This document shows, in pieces, positions 1 to 14,600 of a stretch of DNA of 64,000 nucleotides. Both the position numbers and the translations under genes were made by a program. The DNA lies in NCBI RefSeq assembly GCF_954871325.1, contig NC_088776.1, positions 24,662,508 through 24,726,507 of the forward strand, in the 5' to 3' direction. The stretch is from Gordionus sp. m RMFG-2023. Its lineage: Eukaryota; Nematomorpha; Gordioida; Chordodea; Parachordodidae. The first letter of the stretch is position 1; each line of letters opens with the position of its first letter. The notes under the pieces are model-generated. The model was not told the origin of the DNA. It ran no database searches and saw only the letters and a program-made list of their open reading frames with translations.

Positions 1-1278
1 TATATTTAACTTACATTATTTATGATAAAATTTTGGAGGATGAAAATACTAACATAATATCTCAATATGGTTCTCAAAATAAAAAACCTTTTGACTGTTT
101 TCATTTGCATCACTAACAAATTATGAGATGTGGAGAGGTTCAGGTTTTTAAAGATTTTTTTAAGCATAATATCTGGGCATGGATTTTAAAATAAATTTTT
201 TTTGATTGCTATATTAATCATCGTTTTTAATCTCCAAATCTAGGTTATGCATGATAGGGGGTTTTTATAACTTTTTTATTTTTAATATGGGTATCAAATG
301 AGATTTATTGAACTAATTTAAAAATCACTCTAGGCCTTTGAAACATTAATCTTGAGTGGTCAGAGTTTAAATCCCCTATGCTCCGTATTACCCTCTTGAA
401 TATTCTATCCCCACCCACTCAAAATTTTTCCCTATAAAATGTATCCCACCCTTTCAATAACGATAGCATCATAAATACCTACTCCTCTCCAAATTCAATG
501 ACTATTTTGCATCATAGCCCCTCTCCATAGTTAGTTAGGGATTAAAATATATTGACATGGGACTATAATTCAATGTAGTAATATAATAAAAAATAAAAAA
601 AAATTATTGATTTAGAATTTATTTTATATTCTAATGGGACCTGGTATCTAGAAATTAAAAATAAAATTGGCGGAATAGGTAAATTTCCTATTATTTTTAA
701 AAATTTAAATATGGCACATTTTTAGATTTTATATACAACATAATCGAATATTTTAATAAAAGATCCTATGTTTCAAAAATGTTCTAAGGAGTTATAGCAT
801 TTCGAATGATTAATTTTTTACCCAATTTCATCTAACCATTATAATATTTATAAAACAAATGATTCAGTTTTGAAAATAGGTCCCTCAGAAAAATATTATA
901 TATGCTTGAAGATTTTGATTATTAATAGCACAAAGGTCTGGACATCTATACGCAAGATCTCGAGGCGTAGGCAATATTTTTCTGGCTAAAATATTGAGTT
1001 AGTCATTTTTTGAAAATCGGCTAAAATGAAGCGCATCACTAGGTCTTTGTAAACAGTAATATTTGCTTAGGGGCTAACCGGAAGAAGCCAATATCTTCTT
1101 GAAAATTTTTAATCATAAAAATTCTTATAACCAATAGTACCAAGAAAAATTCTTAGCAATTATATGACTACTTCTAAGCCATTCGTTTTTTAATCTGAGC
1201 TTTAAGTATTTATTCTGAGTGAAGGATTTTTTTCTGAACATTTCATTTCCAAATCTGATCAATTAATTAGTAACCTAT
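1..1278. other. AT-rich sequence upstream of the first recognised exon
   Basis: No exon, promoter or start codon of Sbf could be supported. Positions about 895-1046 resemble the right half of the palindromic MITE family described at 29546-29760, ending in a decayed inverted end near aaatcggctaaaatgaag. The rest shows nothing recognisable. Confidence 0.5.
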
Positions 1279-1920
1279 ATTTTTAATAGGGCTGTGCCAA
1301 TATTAAATATCGCATCGGTACCGTTATTTAACGTTTTCCAAAAATATCGGACCGATCCGATACCTGTAAAACCCGATCCTTTTACTTTTCTCTTTTTTGT
1401 TATTTTATGTGTATTTATTTTACATTAATATTTTCTAAATATATTTTTTAAACAATGAAAATGCACAACACCCCTTAAATTTTATTTATTTTTTAAAATA
1501 TATTTATAGCATTTTAAAAGTTTTTTTATAAAAATAGAAAGGAACACCCAAAGTTTTATTTATTTTAAATCTTTGCCAATTTTATTATTTATACTTTAAA
1601 TAAAAGAACTTTTTTAAATATGGTATCTGACTGAATTATGGAAATATTTTACAAAATGTGTTATATGCCAAATTCTAATTTCACGGGTGAATAATGAAAA
1701 TTTCATTTAATATTACCAATATCCGTAAACTTTTTTTAATTATTGTAGAAATAAAAAAAAAATTAAATTAAATTAAATGCATAATTCTATTTTTTGCATA
1801 AAAGATATTGATTTCATAATTACATTTGGTTCAAAGGGGTGTGGTAAAAAATCAATATAAATATCAGATCGGTATTGGATCGGTAAAAAATATGTGGATC
1901 GGTACAGCCCTAATTTTTAA
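1279..1920. mobile_element. hAT-type MITE (family TAGGGCTGTGCC) with perfect 8-bp target duplication
   Basis: The element is 1287-1912. Left end TAGGGCTGTGCC; the right end read inward is TAGGGCTGTACC, both followed by repeats of CCGAT and ATATCGG. It is flanked on both sides by ATTTTTAA (1279-1286 and 1913-1920), the 8-bp duplication of the hAT superfamily. No coding capacity. Related copies: the interrupted one at 3177-8292, 54573-55080 and a right-end fragment at 10600-10686. Confidence 0.9.
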
Positions 1921-2562
1921 ATATTACAAAAAATATAATATAGAGTCATTTTGTAAAATAACGTTTAAAATACCCTCTTTCACTGTAAAAATTAAAAACT
2001 CAAAAATTAAAACCTTACTGAAATAATACATATTTTAATTGCGAAAAGAATGATTGAATTAATAAAATAGTATTTCCATGAATTTTGAATTTTATATTAA
2101 TTAAGATTAATGTATTTATAATTTTACGATATATTAATTTAGTTTGTATTAATAATAGCAAAAATAATTTTTTTTACGATTGCCAAATAAGTCCGGGGAG
2201 GATGGCGCGGTGGTGCATAGGTCTATCTATTACTAATAAATACTACAATTTCTTCTAAATATTTGAAAAATTTATTTATAATTTTATTTTTTTATATAAA
2301 TAATTACAAATTGTTTGATATTTTTTTATAAAATGTTAGGAGTATGAGATGATAGAAATTTTTTTAAATTAATTTAAAATAAGTGAAAAAGGATTTGGGA
2401 TGTAAGAAATCGAGAACGGCTAATATGATGCATACAATTATGAGAATCACGGTTAAATAGTAAAATCCATCTAATATCAAATTTCAAGCAGAAATTTACT
2501 TGACCTACCTTGTCCCACAAACAAATAAATTTAAATAATATATTACCATTATAAAAACATAG

Positions 2563-2648
2563 AAAATGGTATGGGACTCGGCAAAATTATTCAGAAATTT
2601 CCGCAAAAAGACTGGGAAGACACTCCTTTTAACGATGGAATTGAATTG
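2563..2648 (+). CDS. Sbf: Sbf exon a: start of uDENN
   Basis: Encodes [17 protein letters not shown] followed by TPFNDGIEL, matching the SBF1 segment around LQRFPEKDWEDNPF. The frame is open for two codons upstream of the ATG at 2571, behind an AG at 2561-2562, so this is more likely an internal exon than the true start. The usual LADYF-type N-terminus was not found upstream. Donor is gtataa, phase 0. Confidence 0.85.
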
Positions 2649-5600
2649 GTATAATAACTTTTAAAATTTTAATGTTTACAAATTTTGAAATTACAAATTT
2701 CATATTTCCATCATAGGAAATAATATATTTATTTCATATAGAGATATAATAGCCAAATTTTGCTAACCTGATTGTTTATATATTTTTTTAAATTTTTTTC
2801 CCATCCCAAGCCACAGTGACTAAAATTTAGAACTAAAAGTTTAACGCTTATCTAAAAACAACCTAATCAAAACTTGTCAAAGATTGATCAGAAGATAATA
2901 AATAAATAGATGGAAAGAAAGAGAAAAAAAATATTGGATGACATCATTTATTATCGTCCAATTGGAAAGTATCGATTGCCTTGTTTTTGATGGGTGTTTA
3001 TTAGTCGCTGCTGCTTGGGAGATAAAAATTTTTATTATAATAATTACCACATCATGATTGCTTAAAGACCGCAACTATGACTTTTGCCACAATTTTTTTT
3101 TGTAATTTAGTTATATTCTGTATATATTAGACTAAAATAATTTATTTAACTATTAATTTGTACTGGTTATTTTCACTAAGGCTGTGCCGATTCACAAATT
3201 TTTCACCGATCCGATATTTTTCGATATTACCAAAAACCGATCCCATTCGATACCTATCCGATATTTATATTGATTTTTATTTACCATTATACCTACAAAA
3301 ATACGAATCGAATAATTCATTATTCTTATTCATACGAATAATAAAATGATTTTTGATTCGTCGAATATTCGATTCAATTCGAAAATTTTATTTAACCATA
3401 AATTAAAAAAGATAGAATATTAAATTTATTTTGTAAAATGTAACTATGGATAAAAGACAAACAAATTTTATTAGTAAGATATTATAGAAGCATTATATAG
3501 TATTTTTATATATAATGTAGTAAAATCAATATAATATTCATATCATGTAGAAGACAAATATACCAACAACAAATTTTTTAAACAAAAGTTTTTGCAAAAA
3601 GTAAAATTTATGATTTCTCCATCATCAAACGACGGAGAAATATCTGGTTCGCCCGTCATCCTTGACGGGATGGCTACTAGTTTATTATAATTGTATATGT
3701 GTTATAAATTGCATATAAAAATAAATACTTTCTTCGTCCATCATAAAACAATTTTCGGAAGTTAATTTTGTATTATGAAGTTATTCGAATAAAAACAGCC
3801 ATTAACAACAATTTTAGAAATATAAAATATTTCTTCATTATTCCACTAGGAAATTTTATTAAATAGGAATAATTGCAAATAATTCCTACTAATAATATAT
3901 GATTATTTTTCAATATTGTTATTTTAATCGAATAATAGATAAAAAATTATTCGACGAATAATATATTTTCCTTATTTCTAATCGAATAATTGTGATATTA
4001 GTATTCGTAAAATACGAATCGAATAACAAATAATTCGTGGGTATATTTACCATCAAATTTTTATATCAATCTCATAAAAATATACGTATTTTCTATTTTT
4101 TAAAAAAAACCAACTTTCACGAAAGTGTACTTTATTCTCCATTTAAAATATTTGCAATGTATGTGATGTTGTTAAACAGCTCCATTTACCCGATTTTTAT
4201 AAATGGCTAAATCAAGATTTTTGCTAAAATATTATTATCTAAGCCTCGAAATTTCGCCGATAGAAGCCCAAACCTTTCTACTAGCTGTGCGCAAAATAAA
4301 TAAGGTTGAGTAATTTACTTTTGGCCAAAATCTTGAATTACTTCCATTTTAAAATTAACTAAATCGAGCCGTTTAACAACACTAACTGAATGTGACTCGT
4401 TAGATATTTTAAAATTCTTTTCTTGTTGCTAATAATATAACAAAAAATAGTGTAAAATTTTTAAATAAAAAAATGATATGATTATATATACAATCATAAA
4501 ATAACAAAAAACAATAAAAAAATATCAGATCGGTTTTTTAAAAATATACCTGATCCGATATTTTTTGAAAACGCAAAATATCGGGGCCCATCCGATATTT
4601 AATATCGGCACAGGGGTAATTCCATACCAAATCGATAGCTTTCAAATTATTAATAACTAACCTTTTTTGAGTGTTCACTCGTTCCCCCTTTTCATTGCTA
4701 GATTATGCAATCTTTTTTCCTGGTAATACCCTACTAGCTTCATCACTGCAAAATTTTTTTAAACAATATCAACTGTTTTTTGATTGAGATATTTTTGCAG
4801 GCTTTCGATTTGGCTTTGAAAGAATCCCCTTTTCTTCTAAAACGATTTTGGAATTATATGCCATATGATTATGTAGCGTTGAATGTCGTTTTTATATTAT
4901 TTGCGCTCCAATTAGGAGCAGAATTGCCAGATGTCACGATTTAGCCGTGATTCTCACGATTTCATTCCTAATTTTTTACTTACCCACGTTTTCTCACACT
5001 TCACGCTTTTCTCACGTTTTTGAGTAAATTAAAATAATCACACTTAGTCTCACACTTTTTCTCACGTTTTTAAATTTCTTTAAAATATTTTTAAATTTTT
5101 TTAAATATTTTTAAAAACAAATATAAAATTTTAAATTAATTTTATTTTAACATATTTAAAAAAATTGTAGTATTTGTTAATAGTCCAACTAACCAATCAT
5201 ATTCATTGATCAATTACCCACAACAGAAATTCAATTTTTAAAAAGTTTATCAAGTATAATTATAATATGTAAATAACTATACATTTCTTTTATGGATTTT
5301 ATAAATCTTATATTAAAACTCGTAAAATTTTAAATGAAATAAATTAAGGGCAAATATTATAAAAGATCTAAAAAACATCATCCGTTTTCAATCAATACTA
5401 ATGGATGCATAGAATAAAGGTAATACCTTAGATACTTCAACAAAAAAAATGGAATAAATGTTTAATTACTTAAAAATTTTTCGTCTGACAGTGAAACCCC
5501 TAAAGACATATCTAGATGCTTGCTAGAAAATTTAAAATTTGCTGAACTTGAAATCGGCCTATTGTGCAGATAACGCATCTGTAAAATTTGGGAAAAATTA

Positions 5601-8600
5601 AAGTATTTGGACAGAATTGAAAAGCCATAGTAATAATATTATACCAATGGATTGTATATGCCACATTCTTCACAATTCGTTTAAAAAAGGCCATAATTTT
5701 TCGTAAATATGATATTGAGAATATAGTAATTAAATGCTATAATGAATTTAGCAACTCGACAAAAAGAGTTACAATTTTAAAAGAATTGGTAGAATGGTGC
5801 AACTTAAAATGGTCAGATTTATTTCGCCATGTTCCAACACGTTGGCTTACACTAATCCCAGCGATTAAGCGGATACTTAAGTATTTTCAACTCCTTAAAG
5901 AATAAATATTTTTTATCATTATCAGCAACCCCACCAATTTTGAAAATAATTTTTGGAGATGATTTTGCAGAGGCATATTTAGGTGTTGTCCTTAACGTTG
6001 GCACTTTAGTCAATAACGTAAATTTACAATTGCAAACTGAAGATGTATTAGCAATATATATACATGATCTTATCCTAAAACTAAAGAATTCATTAAATTT
6101 AAAAATTCAACAAAATTTTTATAGGAGCATTTCTAAAAATATTTTACAACATAATAATGATGTAGAAAAGGCAATAAATTTCAAAAATGAATCAAAGATA
6201 TTTATAAAAAATATTATAGTATGTAGAAAAACGTTATGATATTATAGATAATATATGGAAATATCTTATCCCTATGACATTAAAATAATGTCCAGAATTA
6301 GAACAATTACAAAAAAATTATTAGTAATTATAAAATACCAAACATAGATACAGAAATTATCTTTGAGGAATATTCACAATTTTATTCTTATTATGAAGAA
6401 AAATTATCAAAACACAATCAATCACATGAATACCCAAGAAAAATGGATGGATTTTCTTTAATAAAAACTCACCATTGATAGAGAAAATATGCAATTTTAT
6501 ATTTTCTATTCCACATCCAAATGCTTCATCAGAGAGAATATTCAGTCTAATGATTACTGCTTGGCGAAAAGAACGTCATCATTGGAAGCTGAATTTATAG
6601 TTAAACAAAATATAACTAATTATGCAAAGAGTTTTCAGCCTATCTCTACAGTGCCGATGGGAAATCTTTATTGCCTCTTTTAAAATCATCCATAAAATAT
6701 AATAATTAATATTATGCTATATTTAATGAGAAAATTATATATCATAATTGTTATTAGTAAATCAATAAAAAATTTTCATTGTTTTTAAAATCTTGTTACA
6801 TTAAATATAACATAATAACTTAGATGAGTATGCTACATCAATTACCCCGGCCGAAGGCCGGTTAAAAACGGGCCAGACCCGCAAATTGGTGGAGATGGGG
6901 GGCGAAGTTCTTCATTAATTATTCTAAAATAATAAAAACTCACGTTTTCAAGTGAAGAATATCTGGCAACCCTGATTAAGAGGCAGAATGGTCAGCAATT
7001 GATATTTTTTTATTTTTAGATAAATTAGGATATTGTAATTTCATATTATTGTAATATCATTATTATCTTTTGTACCCGATTCTGGATTGTTAATTATTAT
7101 ATCTGAAATAAGCTTTTTATATTTTCGCTATCCTTTTTTTGGATAATTTTTTTCGGTTAGATTTTTTTTCTTATAGGAGATATTCCAATTTCGTTTAAAG
7201 TTATATTGATTGTATCTATTGATATTGATGCTGTGTTGATATTATTTACATATTAGCTATCAGAATAGTTATATTTTCAATATTTTTTTGTGATAACCGT
7301 TTACGACATTTATCACAAATATAGTGTTCCGCGTCAATGTTTGGAAATTGTGTGATCCACGTCATGACTTTACGCGGGTTTTTTTTATAATTAAAGTGTT
7401 TAGATTCTTTAAAAGGATTTAACGCATTTATATTTATACATTATAAATAATTTTAAAAATAAAAATAATTAATATCAAAATATTTGTAAAATAAAAATTA
7501 ATTAATATTAGGGCAGGTGCATGAAAACTTGCTTTTATCTTTCAACAATTAATTAATATATTTTCTTGTAGGAGATATCGGAATCTTAACTTATTTTTAG
7601 GAAATTTAATCATTTATTATAAAAACAACTATTTTTTACAAGTTATCAATATAATAATAATAATAAGTAAGCCTATCAAACTATCTATATACTATTTTTT
7701 CATAATAGTAATGCTGGAAAATCTTATTATTTATGTTTAAAAATGAAAAAAGTTTAAAAAAATAATAATCTTAATAAAACACGTTATTTTATAAAGGAGC
7801 GCCATATATTTTTGAAAAAAATATTTATTTTTTGATTTTTTAAGTCGTAATAACTAAAAAAACCCATGGCTGTCCCAAGTTTAAATTTTTTTTGAATAGA
7901 TATAAGGTTAGAGAATAAAAAAATATTAAATTCAAAAAAATTTGGAAAGCGAAACACCTGGAGTTTTCATGTTTAAAATTTATAACGTAAATAAAAACCG
8001 CAACAATATTATTTCAAAAAAATCCTTAATATTTAATAAAAGGCCTATAGAGTTACAAAATGACATATAACTTATATTTTTAAAATCATTATTTTTAAAC
8101 TTATCTCCATTTTAAAAAATCGTATTTTTCGAAAAAAGGTCATTTTTGGCACTTTTGACCATTGATATCTCAGACTAAAATTTTGGATTCGATGCTTTCT
8201 AATGATATTCTATCAGCATACAAAATTTTATTGAAATTAAAAAGGTCGGGTTGAAAAGTTATCGATTTGGTATGGAATTACCCACAGTCCTAATTTTCAC
8301 ATCAATTTGAGAATAGGAATGAGGATAGTATAAAGCATCTTGAGAGTAATTGCCGAATTTCTTTGGAAGAGCAGAGCGTAAAAATATTACAGGAACCGGG
8401 TTCACGGGCAACTATTCTCCCCATAGTTATTGGCCTATCCTATTATATTAAAGTTCTTCATTAATACAATTCCGATTTGGTTTTCGGGATTCACGATATG
8501 GTTAATTATTGCTTCACTCACACTCACAATTGTATTTTAATAAAACACATTTTGAAAAAACTTTCGGTTTGATTAAAACGCCCACGTTAGTTAAATCGGG

Positions 8601-11600
8601 ATTGTATTTTATGTTAGGACATAGCTAATCTTGTTTGATTTCAGGGATAAGTTTAAAATTATTCTTGATATCAATAAACGGATTTGTAATTTGAATTTTA
8701 TTTTTAAAGCCCCTAAACTTTTTCAGAATTTTTTTCAATTAAATTTAAATTATTTGTATTATTCGTAAATTTCCTTAAATTTTTGAACCAATCATAAATT
8801 TAAACTATTCGTAATTATTTTAAAAAAAAAATTAGGGCCACTGACAATCAAATATTATTTTTTTGGAAGTAGCGACATTGATTTTTTTTTATTGTGATAA
8901 TGAGTTATTATTTCCTAAAACTAAATCAGAACAAATATATATAAATTGTAAAATTATCAATCAGAACGAGAAGAAATAATAGGGTCTTCTACATCTTATG
9001 AGGCTTATTTTTTATGTAAAACAAATTATCAAAAATCGCATATCTCTAGAAAAATCCTTATGCCTGAAATTTATTTTTATAATTTATTTTGCATCCCAAG
9101 ATGCATTACCTTTGGCAAGGGGCACACACTCCTATATCGGTTTAGGATTAGGTTCGGATAAAAATAGTGGTTCAAATTCTGTATAATATCGGTTCAGTTT
9201 GAACTTTTAAACCCCGGTTCAAACCTTTTCTCATACAAGCATATTAGAATTATGTAGAAAAGCATATTTTTTTTAAATTTTATACTATTCTCTATATAAT
9301 AATATTGAATCGTACACAATTGAAATATTTTCAATATTATATTGTCAAATTATCTATATAAGGAGGGAGAATAAATCTTACTGCTTAGAACACTTCTATA
9401 CGCTAACTTGGGTAGCTGGCACCTATCTACTGATACTTATCAGTCAAAATTTATTATTAATCATTTTTAAGAGTTAGAATATCGAAAAGTTCAACCCGTT
9501 TTGCAGATTTTAAGAAGTTCAGTTCAAGTTAGGATGGCAAATTTTAACGGCGCGGTAAATAATAATAAATCAGGTTCGGTTTAATTTTGCTACTATCCCA
9601 TCCTAATTTTATTTCCTGATAATTTTTATAATAGAATATAATAATTTCAAAAGCTCATGTCATAATAGTTCATTTTATATTGTATGAAAATTAATAATAT
9701 AGTTTATGTTATGTTTTTTAACTTATTTTATAAATTCTAATTTATAAGTCTATATTTCCCAAGAGTTTTATCCCCATCAAAGCTTGAACCGCGTAACTTA
9801 TTCCCTTCTATAAAGTTATTCTCTACATTTCCTTTTCCCCATTACAATATTTTTACAAAATATGAATTAATATTTATTTCCCCAAAGGATCTTATAAATA
9901 AAATATTTTTTATAAAACGTCATAAATAATATAAAACAAGAAAAGGATTTTAAAATATCTAACTTTCAAATTTAGCTAGTGTTGTTAAACGGCTTGATTT
10001 AGCCGATTTTAAAAATATCAAAGGCCATTGTTTTTTCAAAGCGATCATGTTTCTAACAATTTTTTTTATTTATTTCCAAACAAAGAAAAAATTTGGTTAA
10101 ATTAATTTTTTTCATATTATAAATTTGCCACTATTTCATCAATATAAGTCATATTATTGATTAAATAGTGTCGGAGAGAGACTGCAGGTATGATTTGGTC
10201 AAATATTTTATTAAGCAAAAAATTAATTCGACAAATTATTATTATTTGTTTGGAAATAATTAAAATATTAGTTGGAAACATGCTTAGATAATCGCAAAAC
10301 GACCTGTCTAGAAATGGTCTAACTTAAGATTTTAGCCAAAAGTAAATTATCCAAGCTTAGATTTCGTCCATTGGCAGAAAGGTTTGGACAATGGTTTTGG
10401 TAATAATATTTTAAAATTTTGCTAGTCATATTTAAAAATAATCGAAATCGAGTTGTTTAGTAACACTATTTGGCCATACACATTGCCCATATTTTAAATG
10501 AGATGACTAACTTTTTGATAATAAAAAAACAAAATACACTTAATAATCCTTAGAAATTAGTTTAAAAAAATTATTATAATATTGATTCAAAGATAGTGAT
10601 AAATAGAATCAGTTCAAATATCAGATCAATATCGGTTTTGTAGTAATATCGGATCAGTGAAAAATTTGTGGATCGGCACAGCTCTATTGTTGAGTAAGTT
10701 ATTTTTTGCTAAATAGATTAGGTTTTGTAAGGCACGGAAAGAATGCGATAAAAGGCAGACATGTTAAATTCTTGGAATAAGATTTTGCTATGTGAAGCCT
10801 CGGAGAAAAATTCCACCGTCTTATAAATTATTGTTATTAATTGCATAATTGTACTATTCAGTGATATATTCAGTCCTTGCGAGGAAGCGGGGTAACTGAT
10901 AGTAAACGACTAGTCAAACGAATACAAATTGGCTATTCTTTTTTAAGAACCAATTTTAAATTAAAAAATGCACGATCACATAATGTACCAACATTTTCTT
11001 TATAAAATATTTTAAGTTTATTTTTTGATAAAAAATAATACACTAAATTACCATTATAAAAAATTAAAATTTTTTGGAAGGGGCATGCCATGCCCCCTAA
11101 CTTTTTTGAAATTTCTGAGGCATGCTCAAATTTTTGCCTCTCGACTACATCCCTTGTGATGTGACGGATCAATCATGATTAAGAATATTTTATTTATAAA
11201 TTTTAATACAAAAATATAAGGTAAGAATATTTTAATAATTAGGAATCAAATTTACTTATATTTTTTTGAAATTTGTGACTTTAGATGAGGTTTTGGCAAT
11301 CAATATTAATCCACTGATTGATAAGATTATTTCGCTGGATATGTTGGTTTAGATATATATCAGAGACATGCATAGGTATCATTTGCACCGGATTTTTTTT
11401 TAAAAAAAATTTCGGCCCTGCCCGGGTTTTATATTTTTAGATTTTTTTAAAAAATATATTATTTTTAATTTTTATAGTTATTAATGGCGATTTAAGATAT
11501 TTGGTTTTAAAATATACCTCCCGGCACGACCCAGTTATTTTTATAAAAAAATTTTTTTGCACAGTGTAACATGTGAAAGTGATCTATGAGATTTCGAAAT

Positions 11601-14600
11601 CACACATTCTACGGATGGGTTGTGAGATTTTGATATGAATGGCCCCCAATGTTTTTGAAGCGATAAATCTGGAGTAAAAATTTTCATGACATGAATTTTA
11701 AATTATTAAGATTATAATATAGAGACAATAATGGTATAAAACCTAACTGTTAAATCAAAATCTATGTCTAAGAATAATATTTTAATAATGCTTTGCAAGA
11801 GATATATTGTTTCATTTCATGAGCTCATCTTTATATTTTTAGATTATTAGGTCGAATAATGGGAGATATAAAATCAATAAACATCATTAAGCAATAAAAA
11901 GGATATAATATACTTTTTTTAATATAAATCGCATATAATTAAATAGACGATTATTTATAATTATAAACAAATAAAATTACTCCTTATAAGTGTAATGGGT
12001 TGCTTTATTGGTGACAGTCTACCTTACCTAACCTGAAATTTGGGTTCGAATCCATGTACATCCATATAATTTTTTTTTATTTTAATTGTAAATCAGATTG
12101 TTTTGCTTTTTAAGTTATCCAAACTAAACTAGTTATTATATCTAAAAGCTCGATACCGCTTATTTCTAGTCTGTATTTTATATCTCATTTGTATTATATA
12201 TTTTATACCAAAAAGTGTCTGGGTATATATGGTTCAGAAAATGGAATCAATTGAGTGTTATCTTGGCAAATATTAATATTACTCTTATTGTTAATTTCAA
12301 TTTTGTGTTCAAATAATTCGTTCTATAATGTTAAAAATTTTTTTTTAACTGTCCCTTCCTATATTTTTGCCTGCAACCTCCAAATGGGTGGAACTAGAAT
12401 CGGGGCTGAATAAGTAAGTCTAGAATAGAAGACTCCGATCCCATATTTATACCCTGGCGTCTTAATATTTCCTCCTCAGATTTCCTTAACAAGGTACATC
12501 TTCTCGATTGACATTAATTTATTGAGAAAAATTAGTATGCGATAGATATAGTTTCTAAGAAAATTTACTAGAAGTAAACCCTCTTTAAATTGTACCATAC
12601 CCTCTATAAATCAGTAACCCACCCCCTTCTCCATGTATACTGTAAAGAAACAATAAGAAAAAATCTTTACCTAAATGGCTAATCTTAAAATATAATTATA
12701 TTTAATTAATGCTTATTTTGTTTACCTTCGGAAAAATTATTAAAAATTGGGGGATTTTTTTTTTGAATATATAAATACGAATTATTCAAAAAGAATTAAT
12801 ATATTATTTTTCGGAAATTCTGGGTTACGACAAAAATTATTATATGAAACAATTCAAATGCTTAAAAACATATTTTAAAGATAATTCATCTCTATTCTAT
12901 TTTTTTACTAGTCACCAATATTAAAATAAACTTCATAATATGGCATCTTATACAAAAATTCAATGAAAGAATAAGAAGATAGACGAAGAACTTTATTGAT
13001 GTAAATTTATTTATACATAATTTTTTAAATTTATATTTTATAAAAATTTCATGCAAAAATGTAATTATTTATCATTTTAATCATCTCTGTGGTTATATTG
13101 CACATCATAATTTATTTCAAATCTGTTTTAAATTTGAGACAATTTAAGCTATTAAGCGTTCTGAAATTCATAATGTGAGATCTTAAAAAAATCTCGTGAG
13201 ATTTTGTAAATTTAAATGATCTCCAATATATTTGAAGCCATAAAAATCAAAATCTCATGATTTCACTTTCACGCGTTACACCGGTCCGGCCCGGGTATTT
13301 TTAAAAAATTTTTTAGACCCGGTCGGAATATATTTAAAAATTTTAAATTGGCTCTGCTCATGTACCCGGGTCTGCAGGTCTTTGATATATATAAACAACT
13401 TTACCTGGCTATACTAAGTAATAGGAAGTTCAAGTATTTTTTTTCTTAAAAGGTTTATGAATCCTGTTCTTTTGTAGTATGTTTAAAATATTTTTGCTTT
13501 GGATTGTTATTATTTTCAAAAAATTAATAAAATCAAAATAACTCTAATAATTTTATATATTTATTGTTCGAAACATAAGATATATAAATAATGATACTAT
13601 GTAAAAATCTAAAAGCAAAAAAATATCAAAACAAAACAGTTTTTTTAAAAATAATTCAAAGCCAATATATAAAAGATAGTCAAAGAACGGCCACTACATT
13701 ATTTGAATTTAGTTCTCACAGCCCTATTACTAAATGATCATAATTAAGGAATAAACTGGAGTCTATTCACGATAATAAATAACAAGTTTAGTTTGAGATT
13801 ATCTATTAGGAGAATTTAAATCTCAACATATATATAACTATATTTAAATATTTCAAACTTGCCTAAAAGCATTTTGTTATTGGTTTAAAAAATATTTTCA
13901 AGTTTTAAATGGATATAGAATAATTTTATCAGAGTTTGCTGGTAGCCTATATTTTTTATATAGCATTTTATTTCATAACTGAATATAATCCGACCCAAAC
14001 TTACTGAATTTTTTTAGGCTGAGTTCGGGTTCGATAGTGTTAAAATAGATTCTGTTCAGATTTACAAAATATGTCCAATAGGTGATAAAAATAATAAGAT
14101 TTAAGGTTCTTATCACTCTTTTAACTTTTATAATGTTTATTTATTATTTTCAATTTTTATTAGTTTTGTCAACCCAGAGGTTGGAGCCTAACACCCCACG
14201 AATTGGGCAAAAAGGATGTTCCAACATTTTTTGTATCAGTTTTGACAGATATGGATGCTGAAAAACACTATTGTGCTTGCCTTACTTTCTTGGAACCTTA
14301 TAACCTCCCTAAAGATGATAATATGGAAGCACTTCAGTATTATTAATTTATAATTATTCTAAGTCAAAATTAGTATAATTTAATTAATAAATATCAACTA
14401 TCAAATACGGGGAATCTTGAAATTAATATTTATAATCAGAACAGAATTTGATCTTAGTTAAAAACGGTTGATTAATTTAATATTTATTTTTTAGGAATGG
14501 ATCACCGGATCGAAGATCCCCGTTGTCGCATCAACACAAAAATTTATCCATCTCCACTATTGCCTTAAATACTCAATCCTCATTGAATCTCACTGGCCCA

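Larger units (their letters stand above)
3169..8300. mobile_element. hAT-type MITE (same family) blown apart by three nested insertions
   Basis: The left end TAAGGCTGTGCC starts at 3177 and the right end (CACAG then TCCTA) stops at 8292. Both are flanked by ATTTTCAC (3169-3176 and 8293-8300), a perfect 8-bp duplication more than 5 kb apart. Removing the insertions at 3288-4045, 4166-4384 and about 4615-8282 leaves about 0.45 kb, close to the size of its sister copies. The right terminal CACAG is the target site of the 3.7-kb insertion. Confidence 0.88.

Noticed and set aside
1826-2026. Plus-strand 66-codon open frame
   Set aside because: It begins inside the right end of the hAT MITE at 1287-1912 and is Lys/Ile/Asn low complexity.
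2877-3074. Minus-strand 65-codon open frame
   Set aside because: No recognisable features; intronic sequence just before a transposon insertion.
12037-12056. tRNA gene suggested by GGGTTCGAATCC
   Set aside because: The T-arm and acceptor stems do not pair and no cloverleaf can be drawn; at most a SINE-like fragment.
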